Positions 11,901-22,610 of a stretch of DNA of 64,000 bases are shown piece after piece (position 1 is the stretch's first letter; each line of letters begins with the position of its first letter). Both the position numbers and the translations under genes were made by a program. The DNA is from Diadema setosum (lineage: Eukaryota > Echinodermata > Echinoidea > Diadematoida > Diadematidae), in contig CM067065.1 of the NCBI GenBank assembly GCA_033980235.1, positions 22,572,837 through 22,636,836 of the forward strand, in the 5' to 3' direction. The notes under the pieces were generated by a model, which did no database searches, was not told where the DNA came from, and saw nothing but the letters and a program-made list of their open reading frames with translations.

Positions 11901-14900
11901 CTTTAGTTGATCTTATTCAGGTGCAATGACTGGTGACTACAATGAATGGGACTGAGTAGCTGATGTATTTAGAAAACTTTTGAATCAGTTATTACCTGAA
12001 TCGCAAATTCCTGCAGGTCCTTTTCGTTGTGCACACATGGTATGGAAAAATGAAAATGAAGAAATCCAAATAAACAACGGGCGACGAGACTACAGTCTGG
12101 TAAACAGACTTATATAAAGAAAAGTGATCTAAATGCACATCCGTAATTACCAACATTTCTCATGACCATAACTATGTATCTTAGGACTCAATGATGAATT
12201 GTCTTCTCTCAAGCATGACTGGTGTTGCTGTGTGTTTTAATCTTCAAAAGTTCATGTTACGTTATTTTTCAAATTTCAACAACCAAACAACTTTATCTTG
12301 ATATTCAAAAAAGAGAGAAAGAAAGAATGAAGATGAAGAAGAAGAAGGCATGAATGCCTTTTTCATTCATTGTCAGTTCAATCCCCTTTTTCGCACGTAT
12401 AAACATGACACAAGCTGAACACAAGTGGTTTGAACAAAAATACATATGATGAATACTAACGTTACTAATCTGTACTTCAATTCAATTCAATTCAAACTTT
12501 ATTTTCACTCTTTTTCCAACAGAATGTACAAAAAAACAATATGATACATTTGGCATGCGAGTCGTTGATTATATACATAGTCAGACAGGGATAACAACAT
12601 GCTCATGTCCTTATGTTTGGTACTAAAAGAAACATACACTTTATTTATACACTCTGTGAAAAAAAAGTGGAGGTACCCACTCAAAAGACTATGCTTGTAA
12701 CATGTGGGCACCTCTGAGGGAAAATCTGTACTTCAGCAAGGAAAGGCAATCTACACTTCGCGGAATACCCGTTTTGAAGGTTCTATATCTATGGAAAATA
12801 CAAACGTAATGGATACAATCTGATTAATGACTGTGCGCCACAAAGCAATTTTTTTTTTTTTTTTTTTATTTTTTTTAGTCGAAGTGCATGAGAATTTGTC
12901 TTGCAAAAAGGCTGAAATTTGAGTTTAGGGAGTGATGATTGCATCTGATACTCCTCTAAAACAGTGTGGGTATGAAAACTTTAGTGTTCTATACGAAAAC
13001 GTTAATCAGTTATTGCATTTTCATGGATCTGTTCTGCAAAGTCATTTTTTTTTTTTTTTTTTTTTTAGTATTACACTGTCAGGTCAGACTTCCTGATTAC
13101 TTTATGTAATGGAGTTATGAACTCTAGATTTGACAAGTTATACATCATTTTACAGCTGCGAGCCTCTTGTTTTGAAACCTCGATCTGATCTGAACAAATC
13201 CCATCTGGCGACTCTTTTTTTTTTTGGGGGGGGGTTGTTGATTTGTTGTACAAAGTCACATTGAGTGTCTACCCCACTTCGTTATTTTTTTTTTTCCAAT
13301 TACAACAACATTCCTGCTATGATTTCGTTTTTTGTTCATTTTTTTTTTGGGGGGGGGGGGGGGGGAGGGGTGAAAAGTAAAATGATTTTGTGAGCCTGAT
13401 GCTTCAATAAAGCAGAAATACAAACTCGCACCAACTTATCACAAAAAGTCTAAACAGTACATTTAGAACGAAAGGGGATATGATTAATAGGAATATATTG
13501 CGAAAACTTGTGTATGTAATCAAAGACCTTCACTGACAAAAATGCCAAGGAAAATTGAGTGTGAAAAAAATTAGCAAAAAAATGAAAATTTCTTAATTTC
13601 GTATGCAATATTTAGATCTTCTGGGAGTCGATGAATAAGCTAGTATAAGTTCGTTTTTGTATAAGTTTTCTATTTTTTCTTTATTGACATTTGGCGATAG
13701 CTTTACATTGATATCCGATCCTCTTAATATGAAAAGATTTGTTATGTCAATTGCCGAATCCTGACGAAGGCGTAAAATATCAGGCCCACTGTTGACATAC
13801 CTGTAAACTGTAGCTTTGCTGACCGAACCAAACCTAGGACATGGCATTGTAGAACATCTCCGTTGCTGATTGACGCTGATGTAACTGTGAATTCGCTCCT
13901 CATGTTGTAGTAGACGAATTCCGTAAAGCCATAAGCCAAACCAACCTTACGCCGGCTTTCTGCATACCGCTCAGCAGTGGCGGTTAGGTTCTCTAGGCAG
14001 ATGCATACAAAATGTATGTTATCAATAGTAATTGATTCCAGATTGTCATGTTAAGTAAGATTTTAAGTATCTTTTAACCTCTGAGTGATAATAGAAGCAT
14101 TATGGAATAATTATTCGGGTTACATTATAATTAACTCCTTTTTGTATCACATATGTGTTTGATAGGTGTTACAAAACACATTTCCCACGTTTGATCCTTA
14201 ATAGTTCAAAAACTACATATCAGATAAAACTGACATTGATATGAGCAATAGGTGAATAGTGTACAATTTTGTTGGAGGTAATTCAAAAATGATAGCATAA
14301 ATCAGTTGCATTAAATTCAAGATTTATTTATAAATCAGGTTTCAGAAAGTCAGGTTTCAGAATTTGCTCTGTTTTCAACCCTCTGTACAAAATTATGATT
14401 TTGCACAGAGGTCAATTGGTGTGTATGTGAGTGTGTGGCTAACACCCTGACAATGGTCCCCAACAATGGCCAGGTTTGGAGTGCTCTATTACATATTCTT
14501 GAGAAATTCCACTATCACAGCTAGTCTTTATTCATCCTGAAATGTGGTGCATGCGAAGACATGGCAACAATGTGCATATCTTTTTCGTGTGCATGCATTT
14601 TACCTTTACCATGATTCAGATTTGTTTGTGCATTGAATATAATTTCTCCTGCTTATTTAATGGAAATGAAAATAAAGTTGAACTTGAACTTCAACTAGAC
14701 TGTATAGGAGTGCCCAGGGCAATACATCATGAATTATAAATAAAGCATTCATGTGCCTTGGAGCAAGAGTCCAAAAGCCTAGTCAGCAGAGCTCTGAAAA
14801 AGTGGTATTTCGTGGTATTCATGTCTATTGTTCAGGGTCAACACACTCACATACACACCATTGGTTCTTGTGTAAAGTTCAATTTTGTACAGAGGGTTCA

Positions 14901-16557
14901 AATTTGAACAAAATCTGGAACTTCAAGTTAAAAATTAATCATTGATTTAACGAAACTGATTTATGCTCTCATATTCAAATTACCTCCAACTGAATTGTAC
15001 ACTATTCAGATATTACTCATGTCAATGACAGTGTTATCTGATGTATATTTTCTTAATTAAGGACTAAAAGTGTTTTTTTTTTCTTTTGTGACACCTAGTA
15101 CCTTGCACAAGAGGCCAGAGTGAAAAGAACAATCTTGATTTTAATCTGCCTCGTGTATTTCTCACACGAAGCACGTCCGTCGAGAGGACACTGGTAGAAA
15201 CTCTATTTTAATTTCAACTCTATGAACATCTACGAAAAGAAGCAGAATTAAGTGATAGCATTTCGACTGACAAAAACCTAGCATGTGGCATACTAATATT
15301 AAGCAATTTGGTAAATCACTGCATGTCTTCATGAGCGTTATGATTATATCTTATGCCTGTCCTAGACATGTCAAGCTATAATGCGTCTAAAGTGTTACGC
15401 TTTATCATTTTCTTAGCAAAAAATAAAGAAAAATAAACAAAAAGAAAAGAAGACAAAAAAATAACAAAAATAAGAACAAAATAATATCATGTAGGCCTCC
15501 TTACTTTCTCCTTCACATCGCACACCTGCATCTTGGTTATGTTGGCATGTTGACCAACCCTGGCCGTTACATCCCCAGGGAAGTCGGAAACACTCCAGTA
15601 GAGAATTCTCATTTCCCGTGGGACAGAAAACTCCCCAGGTTTGCCAAATCGGTCCCGAGCCCTGTCCGAAATGCGCGTCAACAAAGTGCGCCGAAGCTCT
15701 CGGGTAGCCGAGCTGCCGGCAAACTACGTGAGCTTCTTCTATACTCCAGTCATTCCAGTCACAAATTGTACCCCAAATTCCGCCGCATTGTATTTCGACT
15801 CGTCCCTCTCTCTCGTTTGCTCCTCCAACAAGTCTCACTGGAAATAATATATTGCAAAATTCACTCCAGCAGAATAAAAAAAAAAATGAACATGTAAAGC
15901 AAAACGAAACCGACAAAAAAGAGGTTTATCATATGCTTGAGATGTTCAGATTTACCCACCAAACTTCATTATTCATTTCCCCCTTCTCGCTGTATTGATG
16001 AAAGATCATGCAACTCAGATTCATATTCACTTTTCTTGATGTTCTTTAACGAATTCATACAATATATTAGAAACATCAGCAACAGTAATCTCATGGCGGT
16101 ATCTACAATCATGGATGTCTAAATCTGTTAAAAATCAGTATATTCATTTCAAACTTTGAAGATACATGTGCAGAAATGCGAATGACACAATAGCTCGATT
16201 GTCGATTTTTAACTGACTTTTGTTTTATGATTAATTCAACTTTTTGATCAATCACATTACTGCTCATGAAACGTGCATAGATGATCATTATTTTACGCCT
16301 ATAGTTACTGTCAAATTTCAGTCACTGTATAAACTACAGACTTCCATTCGTGTCCCGTCAGTTGATGATGGTCGCAATGCACTTTTAATGAAATGAAATT
16401 CTGTTGGAAGCAGCTTGCGCAGAAATTGCCCATGCATTCGACTCTAATAGTCGAGGTGTATATTTTGGAGCTATTCCAGTTTCCGGCGTGTTTTCTTACC
16501 CGTTGAACCGTCGCAGACTTTCGTGCAGTGGGTGCCAACAGCTGTTCTGTAGTAATA
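8764..16557 (-). CDS. Gene 1: SRCR-Ig transmembrane receptor (exon set)
   Basis: Likely type I membrane protein with one SRCR domain, a half-Ig segment, a short linker, three Ig-like domains, one membrane helix and a tiny cytoplasmic tail. Exons on the minus strand: 16,557 or 16,541-16,500; 15,837-15,505; 13,992-13,801; 12,019-11,996; 11,146-10,865; 10,256-9,981; 9,553-9,254; 8,900-8,764. From the SRCR exon onward every junction is phase 1. The probable 5' exons (signal peptide and Ig A) are at 25.5-24.6 kb, but the join is unproved. SRCR and Ig ectodomains are typical of recognition receptors in echinoderm coelomocytes; immune function is inference from family and tandem copy number. All exons are open and splice sites look intact. 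Its closest relative here is gene 3. Confidence 0.75.
9002..9084 (-). CDS. Possible alternative last exon of gene 1 (soluble form)
   Basis: A pyrimidine-rich TTTTTTCAG acceptor is followed by 83 bases in phase 1 to a TAG at 9,002-9,004, encoding NGQVCQRPAWWLAHL and about 11 further residues. Used instead of the membrane exon it would give a secreted receptor. The acceptor region is altered in gene 3 (about 52,230) and I do not see it in gene 2, so this may be chance. Confidence 0.2.
9254..9553 (-). CDS. Gene 1 Ig-like domain exon 3
   Basis: A 300-base phase 1-1 exon with AATCAG acceptor and GTGAGAAC donor. The domain has a B-strand cysteine (LIINCHV), an F strand CINVTCSGTNGLG and a later THCPT, plus an additional Cys in NSSCASG. 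The pattern of two extra Cys around the F strand recurs in all three Ig exons. NIT, NSS and NVT are N-glycosylation sites. The canonical C-strand Trp is absent. Confidence 0.85.
9837..9906. repeat. (CA)n/(CGCA)n microsatellite
   Basis: Lies in the intron just past the Ig exon 2 donor of gene 1; much shorter in gene 3 (about 53,620-53,645). Confidence 0.95.
9981..10256 (-). CDS. Gene 1 Ig-like domain exon 2
   Basis: 276 bases, phase 1-1, TTTTAG acceptor and GTATGTC donor. Begins DRPSPDIISIDYQ; NITCHVNPADQPFPP is the B-strand region, TCMKVSCMGSNNFG the F strand, and DTYCPPDS the end. Four Cys as in the neighbouring Ig exons. Open and well conserved with 53,721-53,996 and 37,683-37,961. Confidence 0.87.
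10450..10619. mobile_element. Short inverted-repeat element (hAT-like) in gene 1 intron
   Basis: Starts CAGGGGCGGATCCAG and ends with the inverse, GGATCCGCCACTG, flanked by CAAAG on both sides. Gene 3 lacks it at 54,180-54,192, leaving an uninterrupted site. A relative sits at about 41,818-41,996 in gene 2. Contains two poly(G) runs. The hAT assignment rests only on the CAG...CTG-type ends. Confidence 0.7.
10865..11146 (-). CDS. Gene 1 Ig-like domain exon 1
   Basis: 282 bases, phase 1-1. I place the acceptor at TCGTAG before 11,146 because it alone gives phase 1; the frame is open further upstream to beyond 11,210, so a longer exon cannot be excluded. Domain: FIECHVNVTAQPSPP, RCINVTCLGTNGHG, EHCPQ; four Cys. 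Donor GTAAGC. A serine run (SSSSSAS) sits between the C and F strands. Confidence 0.8.
11147..11995. other. Gene 1 intron, no further feature seen
   Basis: AT-rich intron without a recognisable element; it aligns well with 54,714-55,547 of gene 3. The open frame 11,558-11,830 on the minus strand is not conserved as protein. Confidence 0.5.
11996..12019 (-). CDS. Gene 1 24-nt linker microexon
   Basis: A 24-base phase 1-1 exon between AAAAG and GTAATA, encoding about PAGICDS. The same microexon is at 55,548-55,571 in gene 3 and has a 33-base counterpart at 39,942-39,974 in gene 2. Being so short it would be easily skipped; its support is phase, splice sites and conservation of position. Confidence 0.5.
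12479..12725 (-). mobile_element. 3' end of a non-LTR element with (TTGAA)n tail
   Basis: On the minus strand the sequence ends AATAAAGTTTGAATTGAATT and further TTGAA units, a short-repeat tail of the kind that ends CR1/L2-like elements. No coding part is retained that I can recognise. Present in gene 1's intron, not visible in gene 3's. Confidence 0.6.
12850..13378. repeat. Homopolymer-rich intron segment
   Basis: Three poly(T) runs (about 12,850, 13,047 and 13,217) and G runs at about 13,226 and 13,350-13,372. Gene 3 at 61.3-61.86 kb is related but has shorter runs. Confidence 0.8.
13593..13793 (-). other. Unassigned open frame inserted next to gene 1 exon B
   Basis: An open minus-strand frame follows directly after exon B's donor and contains stretches such as DITNLFILRGSDINVK and IENLYKNELILAYSS. 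Gene 3 lacks most of this DNA (61,985-62,040), so it is either an insertion here or a deletion there. Its composition looks more protein-like than surrounding intron, but I recognise no family. Confidence 0.25.
13801..13992 (-). CDS. Gene 1 exon 'B': half Ig-like segment
   Basis: 192 bases, phase 1-1, CCTAG acceptor, GTATGTC donor. The peptide NLTATAERYAESRRK...YGFTEFVYYNMRSEFTV...GDVLQCHVLG...AKLQF resembles strands C'-G of an Ig domain, with the F-strand Cys (LQCHV) but no B-strand Cys partner. Exon A has the opposite half. NLT is an N-glycosylation site. Length is exactly 192 in all three genes. Confidence 0.8.
14165..15098. mobile_element. 0.93-kb long-inverted-repeat element in gene 1
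   Basis: Left arm starts AGGTGTTACAAAACAC and the right arm ends GTTTTTTTTTCTTTTGTGAC then ACCT; the arms are inverse to each other for well over 100 bases (for example GAATAGTGTACAATT on the left against AATTGTACACTATTC on the right). Gene 3 lacks it near 62,390-62,410. The interior carries two more small inverted pairs and a LINE-like 3' end at about 14,640-14,700. No transposase seen. Confidence 0.75.
14640..14700 (+). mobile_element. Possible LINE/SINE 3' end nested in the 0.93-kb element
   Basis: GAAAATAAAGTTGAACTTGAAC resembles the A-rich, short-repeat ends of non-LTR elements. Too short for family assignment. Confidence 0.3.
15505..15837 (-). CDS. Gene 1 SRCR domain exon
   Basis: 333 bases, phase 1-1, TTCCAG acceptor and GTAAGG donor, the usual one-exon layout of SRCR domains. 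Hallmarks in order: VRLVGGANEREGRVEI, WGTICDW, AHVVCRQLGYPRA, FGQGSGPIW, FCPTGNENSLLECF, DAGVRCEG. The six cysteines of group A are present (the LGC cysteine of group B is replaced by Tyr) plus two unusual ones, in EIQC and PWGC. SRCR domains bind microbial and other ligands outside the cell; ligand unknown here. Confidence 0.95.
16500..16557 (-). CDS. Gene 1 short Cys exon upstream of SRCR
   Basis: Ends CDGSTG at a GTAAGAAAA donor in phase 1, directly fitting the SRCR exon. The peptide VGTHCTKVCDGS looks like an Ig F strand (GTxxCxV). Two acceptors are possible: AG at 16,558-16,559 (phase 0, peptide YYYRTAVGTHC) or AG at 16,542-16,543 (phase 1, 42-base exon). Extending further upstream hits an in-frame TAG. 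The Cys pair and the VCDG motif are conserved in genes 2 and 3. Confidence 0.55.
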
Positions 16558-19500
16558 CTAGGATCACCGCTGTGCAGCTTCAAAAGTCTGCTCTTGTCTG
16601 AATGAAAAGATCCAGTGATATTTTCAGAGCCGCTTCAATATGGTGATTGAATACCACCTTCTGAAGAGAGCTACATGACAGAAGATATATTTCAGTTTGT
16701 GGATAGTATTTACGAAGGAATACGAAATACCGTGATATGGGGAATCAACATCTCCCAAACATGGTTTGAGATTATAGGCCTACTTCGTTTCCGTCCTGGT
16801 CTGAGGTATTTGATTCTTGATTATTTCTTTTATCGGAATAACCAACAAGTTTTAATTTATTGCCGAGGAGATATCGTCAAGAATTTAATGAGCAATGTCA
16901 AAAAATTCAAAGTGTTTATCTGTAGCAGATAAAATAAGGTCAAAGATTGCTGCGAGCCAGCCTTTATTCATTAGACAACTATATCCGCACTTCTTTTTAT
17001 TTGATATTCATGTGGACAGCCCCATAAGGCTCCCCTACGGGCTGAAATGGCAGAAAACCACCATACGTTTCAAGCATTGTTAGTTGGATATCTAATCTCA
17101 TGAAGGGATGTGGCATTTTAGAGGAATGTATTTCTAAAATGGAAAGTCATCTTTTCGACATTCTCATAATACTTATCGAATTTAGAAACAATTTAATTTC
17201 AGACGGCCTCCCTAGCCACTAGGCAGTCCGTTGCCTCACACTGTGTGTTGTGTTCCCGTCTTATGCAAAATTATAGCCTTAAAAAGTTTTTAAAAAAGCA
17301 ACGATTCCCTTTTCTAAGGCTTCAAGACACAAATCATGACGAATAATCAGCGTGCCACATCCTTATAAAGATAGGGAAAACAGAATGATTTGGTAAATAC
17401 AATTACGAGATTCTTTCTGAGTTGAAAAATAGCCGCAACACAGATAATGAGGGGAAAGGTTACAGATGTCCCGGCTAAACAATAGGAGCTTTATATCTTT
17501 CCTTGCAATGATTTAAATCACTTTTCTATGAATCCTGACAGATTGACAGGTTTTCAGCGACGATTTATCATTCTCCTAGCCAGTTACACAATATGTCCTC
17601 GGAAATTAAACTTTTGTTGCTTAGTAGGTTTCTTTAAATCAATGGAACTCTCGATAGAAGGAAGATAATAAAGCTTTAGATTTTCGCTGTTCAGAGACAG
17701 GTATGCTTTGTACATTAAGCAGGGGCAGAAATATAACCCACTCTTTGATCATTTTAACCTTTCTTGTACCTCATTGAGACGCACATTGTAGGAGATTAGT
17801 ATGGGTTTAGGTTTTCTTAGGCTCCTCACAGATTATCCTGATTTTTGAAGATGAAAATTGGCCGGTGTTATTCAATGTCGGTTTTTCTATACTATATCCT
17901 TAGGCAGTCCATTGTCTCTGCGATTGATTCTTCCTTCTGCCATGTTACGGTACCTGGAGTCACTCCTTCTAATGTTTTTCCTCCTGGAGCTGTTAAAAGT
18001 CCATGTAAGTGACCAATCCTGCAATAGTTTGGCGCAAATTTTATGTGTTGTCCATATCGCAACGGCTTATTTGCAATACCTTCGCTATTTTCCCGAAAAC
18101 GAGGAATCTTCACAGAGCAGCGAGTTGTTCGGTCGAAGTTCACATCCGTCCCCTTGCGAAGTGTTGCTTAAGGATACTCAAAATCATTATGGAACTTGTT
18201 TCAAACGTGTTTCGTCCACGGTATTGCCGTCGCAAAGTGTACAACTGTTTCCAAACAGACAGAAGAACAAAATGTGCAAGAGCGTCATGAATTATTTGGA
18301 CGGCAGCGTAAATAAATCGCATAACAAGGCCAAAGAACTATGAAAATAGAGAATGTCGGAGTTACATAGGATCGTGTACAATATCAGCTGCATTGTAACA
18401 GCAAAGAAAGGGGAAGAAAATGGGGACTGCGTTACTATATCAAATTTCATTTTCCATGGACAGTGTCGTCGCATTTATGATCAGAATACGAATTATAAAA
18501 TCCTGGTATGTCAAAGATATGATGCGATTCGGAGAATTTTGTGTAAACCTGAATTTGAATTTTTCACGATCTTTCTATATAATCCTTAGAAAGTCCGCTG
18601 AGCGCTTCACAAAAGTCTGTCTTTTTACATCTTAGACAGTTTGCATGGTCATGCTTTGCTTTTCATTGATTTACTGACATTTTCTGCTTTCCAATTTGTA
18701 AGTGTTCACTTGTATGACTTACGTAGACATTATAGTTTCCTCTTATCGAGTTAAAATGTGTCCATATTTATATGTCAAGACGTTATTCAGGTGAAAACGG
18801 ATGATTCACTGAATTAGGTGAAAGGTCGACTTCCGTCCCCAGACGATAGTGGTATGATGTCATCGTGTTATTTTTGGAAGGATTCATGTAAACCATGTTT
18901 CTTCTCAAATCATTCTGACTCATAGTCTATGAATCATCACTATCGTCTCTCATCTGAGTTAAATTTCAAATCCATTCACGTGTGAACATTGCATTTTTTT
19001 TTTTGACAAACGTCTGAAAATTCTAAGGTTAGTAGTTATCTAATGCTAAACTTAAGTGTGTAGAAATCGAATCGCGGTTTTTTAGACAAACCTCTTAGTA
19101 TATAGTCATGTTATTTTTAAATTTAATTTGACTAGGTTGTGAGACTGGTTATGATTTGTGCTTGTGTATATGGCGGGCTTTGTTGGTATCGGATAGATAA
19201 TGATATCTCAAGCATTTTCGGTGATTTCTAGAAGTGCTGTTATATCAATTAATAACTTTATCAGTGGAAAAATGAGCAAAGAAAATGGGATTCCCGGGAT
19301 TCCACCGGGAATTTATTAATAACTTTGTGACAATACAAATACATGATAACAGATACGTGTTTTTTTGTTTTTTTTTTTGTCACAAAGTATCAGTTAGATA
19401 GAGTATTATGAAAAATATAAAAAGAAATATACAAATTATTTTAACGTAAATAACTATGTAATATCAGTAAAGATATGTATACACACACATATATATATTA

Positions 19501-19621
19501 TAATGTATATATATATATATATGTGTGTGTGTGTTTATGTGTGTGTGTGTGCGTGTGTAAAGAGCTTGCTTAAAGAGGCACTAAATCCATTGATTAGAAG
19601 CGCCGATGATAACTCTTGATA

Positions 19622-19663
<42 letters not shown>
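16558..19663. other. Upstream intron or flank of gene 1, diverged copy of 1-2.1 kb
   Basis: No supported exon. Motifs such as TATCCTTAGACAGTCCGCTG-like strings recur at about 17,895 and 18,575 as at 977 and 44,468, showing this is an older relative of the window's left end. The open frames at 17.86-18.64 kb on both strands overlap one another and do not resemble a known family. A (CA)n-(TA)n-(TG)n tract lies at 19,482-19,556. Confidence 0.45.
19482..19556. repeat. (CA)n-(TA)n-(TG)n self-complementary microsatellite
   Basis: CA repeats, then TA repeats, then TG repeats, so the tract can pair with itself as a hairpin. Confidence 0.85.
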
Positions 19664-19666
<3 letters not shown>

Positions 19667-22109
19667 GTGGGAATTTTGAACGATGTACAATTGCCAATTT
19701 TCGCACCTTATGACATTCTTTCCCTTACAACACGCCAGGATGATCTAGGAAACCAGATTTTTTCATGTCATCTCAAAGACTGGTAAATTTCCTTTCAGGA
19801 AATATATGGTTTGGTTGACTTTTGCTTGATATTTTTCATTTGACATGGACTTAAAGCGTAAAAATACGGTAAAAACGCTATTTTCACAATAATTTTTGTT
19901 TTTCAAACTAATGATGTGCATTTTTTATGGTACTTGGCATCTAATATCTGTTCATGTTCTGGATCTGACATATCATGGGTATGTACCACAAAATTATAAG
20001 AACTTTATGAGAACGTATAAAATTACAGAGAACAATTGAAATATCAAAGTCTTAAACAGACGAACGTCCGTGATGCTTTTATTTCTATCGCTGCTGCAAA
20101 TTCTACTTTGTTGTCCCAACTGTAACGTATACGAAAATCTGTTGTTCCACCTAATCAACATATCCTGCAAAGATTGTACGTCTGCTGGCTGTACATGGGA
20201 AAATGCAAAATTATACTCAGTTTTCGTCACGGACGTGCTTCCGCTATTTTCTAATAAATATCGTAGCCCATGTAACGTTATTGGCGATATTGTTCTGAGT
20301 CGTAATCAACTAAGATCTAGCCACACGATAATACATTTGCTTTGAGTTTCTGTCCATCCTTTGTCAAATAGGAACCGAAATTACATTTTTAGACGAACCT
20401 CCGAGAAAAAAGAACGCCCGTCATGACTAAAACGTTTTCGAGTGGGACACCATCTTGCTTTGATGGCGAAGGTGCATTTTACCTTTGGCTCTCTAGCCGA
20501 GGAGCTGCATGTCATTTTTGGAGCGGACTGAGATTCGTCCGCAGTTTTTGGACCATGCAATTCACCAGAAACCAAGCAAATAATTGATATTTTCTCTGAA
20601 AATTCACCTCCTGATCCCCCTCTGAGCAATACACATGGTGTAAGGATGTCAAATTTCTTATAATTTGCATTGACAATACCTTTTCAAATTTTTGAAAGAG
20701 TTAGGAAGGCTAGGTACTCTCTGCCGATTAGTTGTCCGTCCTGGAACATGACCCTAGTAGTAGAACGAACGTCCGTGACAATTCCAGCGAACGTCCGTGA
20801 CGTATGCATTCCCTCCGATAGGGATAACTTGTCCCGAAAGTGTCCTGTATTCTTTGAAACTTTTGGCTCCAATAGCGACAAATAAAGTTTTGCAAAGTAA
20901 ACAATGAGTTTAGAGCAGTAGTTTCAGAAGTTTTAAGGCGGTATGTGATCATGATGAACAAACAGTTGAAAATTTACTCACAATTTTACGCTTGTTTTCC
21001 CTCTAATTATACAAAAACAGCTAAACACTGAAAACAAAGTTACAGGAAAATGGAATTTTGCGTAATCTGTAATTTCTGTGCATTTAAATTTCTTTGTAAT
21101 GAGATTCAGGAGACAATTTGTACTGTTACAGGTTCTGAAAGTTTCGCTCACGGAGGTTCTGTCCGAGAAAGGAAATTTCTGATAATTACAAATATATCAC
21201 TGCACATAAAGTTAATGTTAGTTGAAAATATTACCAAATCCCTGAGCCGCTCATACCCGAAAGTGAATAACGTTCAGCACTCAATTTACCTGTAATAACA
21301 AACGGAAAACGTTTTGGTCACGGATGTTCGTTGGTTGAATATGTCAATGGATTACATAGTAGGAGAAAGAGGATCAGTGCCACTTTTTAGTGACAGGTGC
21401 TCCAAGTGTTTATCTTTTGAGTATGGTATCTGCCGTCTCAAACAGAACACATCCAGTTTTGGTCTCCATAACGGACGTTCGCTGTAATTGTCATGATATT
21501 AAATGCCTTAATTCATTCTTATTTTTCTCTTCATGACGATTTTTCTCTCATTCCCTCAATAGTCTGAACATGCTGTGACCAAACGGAAAACAAAAACAAA
21601 ACAAAACAAACCAAAACAAATCCGAAAAGTGCTACGCAATCACATTCACGATAATGACGGAAGAAGTCTGTAATGGGCATGTGTTGAATAAGAATAACGG
21701 AAAAGTTTCAAAAGGACGTGGAAGCAGTTGAATGAAAATGACTGAGAAACGGAGAAGGGATCGAGCTTCAACACACAGAGAAAAGAATTGCCAGTGCATT
21801 CCCGTTATACCACATTCCTCTGGAGAAGTTTTTGTTTGTTTGTTTATGGTTTTTATTCATCGAAATGCCGTCACAAGCGAACAAAAATAATGCAGTATAC
21901 AATTATTGTCTGATGAAAACACACAAATTCTCCGCTTATCATTACATGGTGTTGTTTTATACTCATCGATGAAAAGCAATGTTAATTTGCAATTCTTCCA
22001 TTTTTTTTTTCATTTTACATTTAAGAGACAGAGAGATCGTCAATTTGTTTGTGCTTTTGAGCTTACTTTGAAAACACATGTTTAAAAAAAAAAATAATGA
22101 TTAAGAATA

Positions 22110-22610
22110 GGTTTAAGGTTGCACTTTGATACGTTCGCTCTTTCAAAGATTCGTTACTCCGATGTCCAAAGGTTTGTTATTCCGAAAATGAAAAAAAAAA
22201 TGTTTGTAGTTAATTCAGGAGGTTTGTTATTAAAAATGTTCTTATTCCGAAAGTTTGTTAGTCCGAAAAATAGATATCAAGGATCATTATTTTTATCTCC
22301 GTTCTTCTAAAAGTGGAATGGGCGTGATATTCGTTTAGGTGAAAATGGTTATTATCAGGTTTTGAAATTTGGAGGATTTTAGTTGTAACTTGTTTCTCCG
22401 CATTTGGATAAGCGAACATGATTTTTCATGTTCCAATTAATAAACCTTTCGATTAACCTTCGGAGATTCCTATCATTTACCGAATAAAAAAGCTTCATAA
22501 TTATACGAACTCTATCAATTTTCGTATTGGCAAACTGAATAAATAACGAGCCTCCGAAATGACGCGCTACAAAATGTTTGTTATAACAAACCATATTGTA
22601 TGATATCGAA
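22110..22610. repeat. Degenerate TTCGTTATTCCGAAA tract
   Basis: Repeated variants of GTTTGTTATTCCGAAA and TTAGTCCGAAA lie inside the 4.28-kb element. A similar tract in the other orientation is at 58,210-58,860. Confidence 0.65.

Noticed and set aside
2121..13992. V(D)J-type recombination signals beside the Ig A or B exons
   Set aside because: I looked at the exon flanks for a heptamer CACAGTG with an A-rich nonamer at 12 or 23 bases and saw none conserved between copies.
15547..15897. 116-codon plus-strand frame opposite the SRCR exon
   Set aside because: Antisense shadow of the gene 1 SRCR exon, whose minus-strand reading has clear SRCR hallmarks.
16311..16583. 90-codon minus-strand frame at the short Cys exon as a larger exon
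   Set aside because: It is in a different frame from the conserved HCTKVCDG peptide that fits the SRCR exon's phase.
17858..18635. Overlapping open frames of 60-161 codons on both strands
   Set aside because: They overlap each other in several frames, show no domain, and correspond to diverged copies of non-coding DNA at the left edge of the window.
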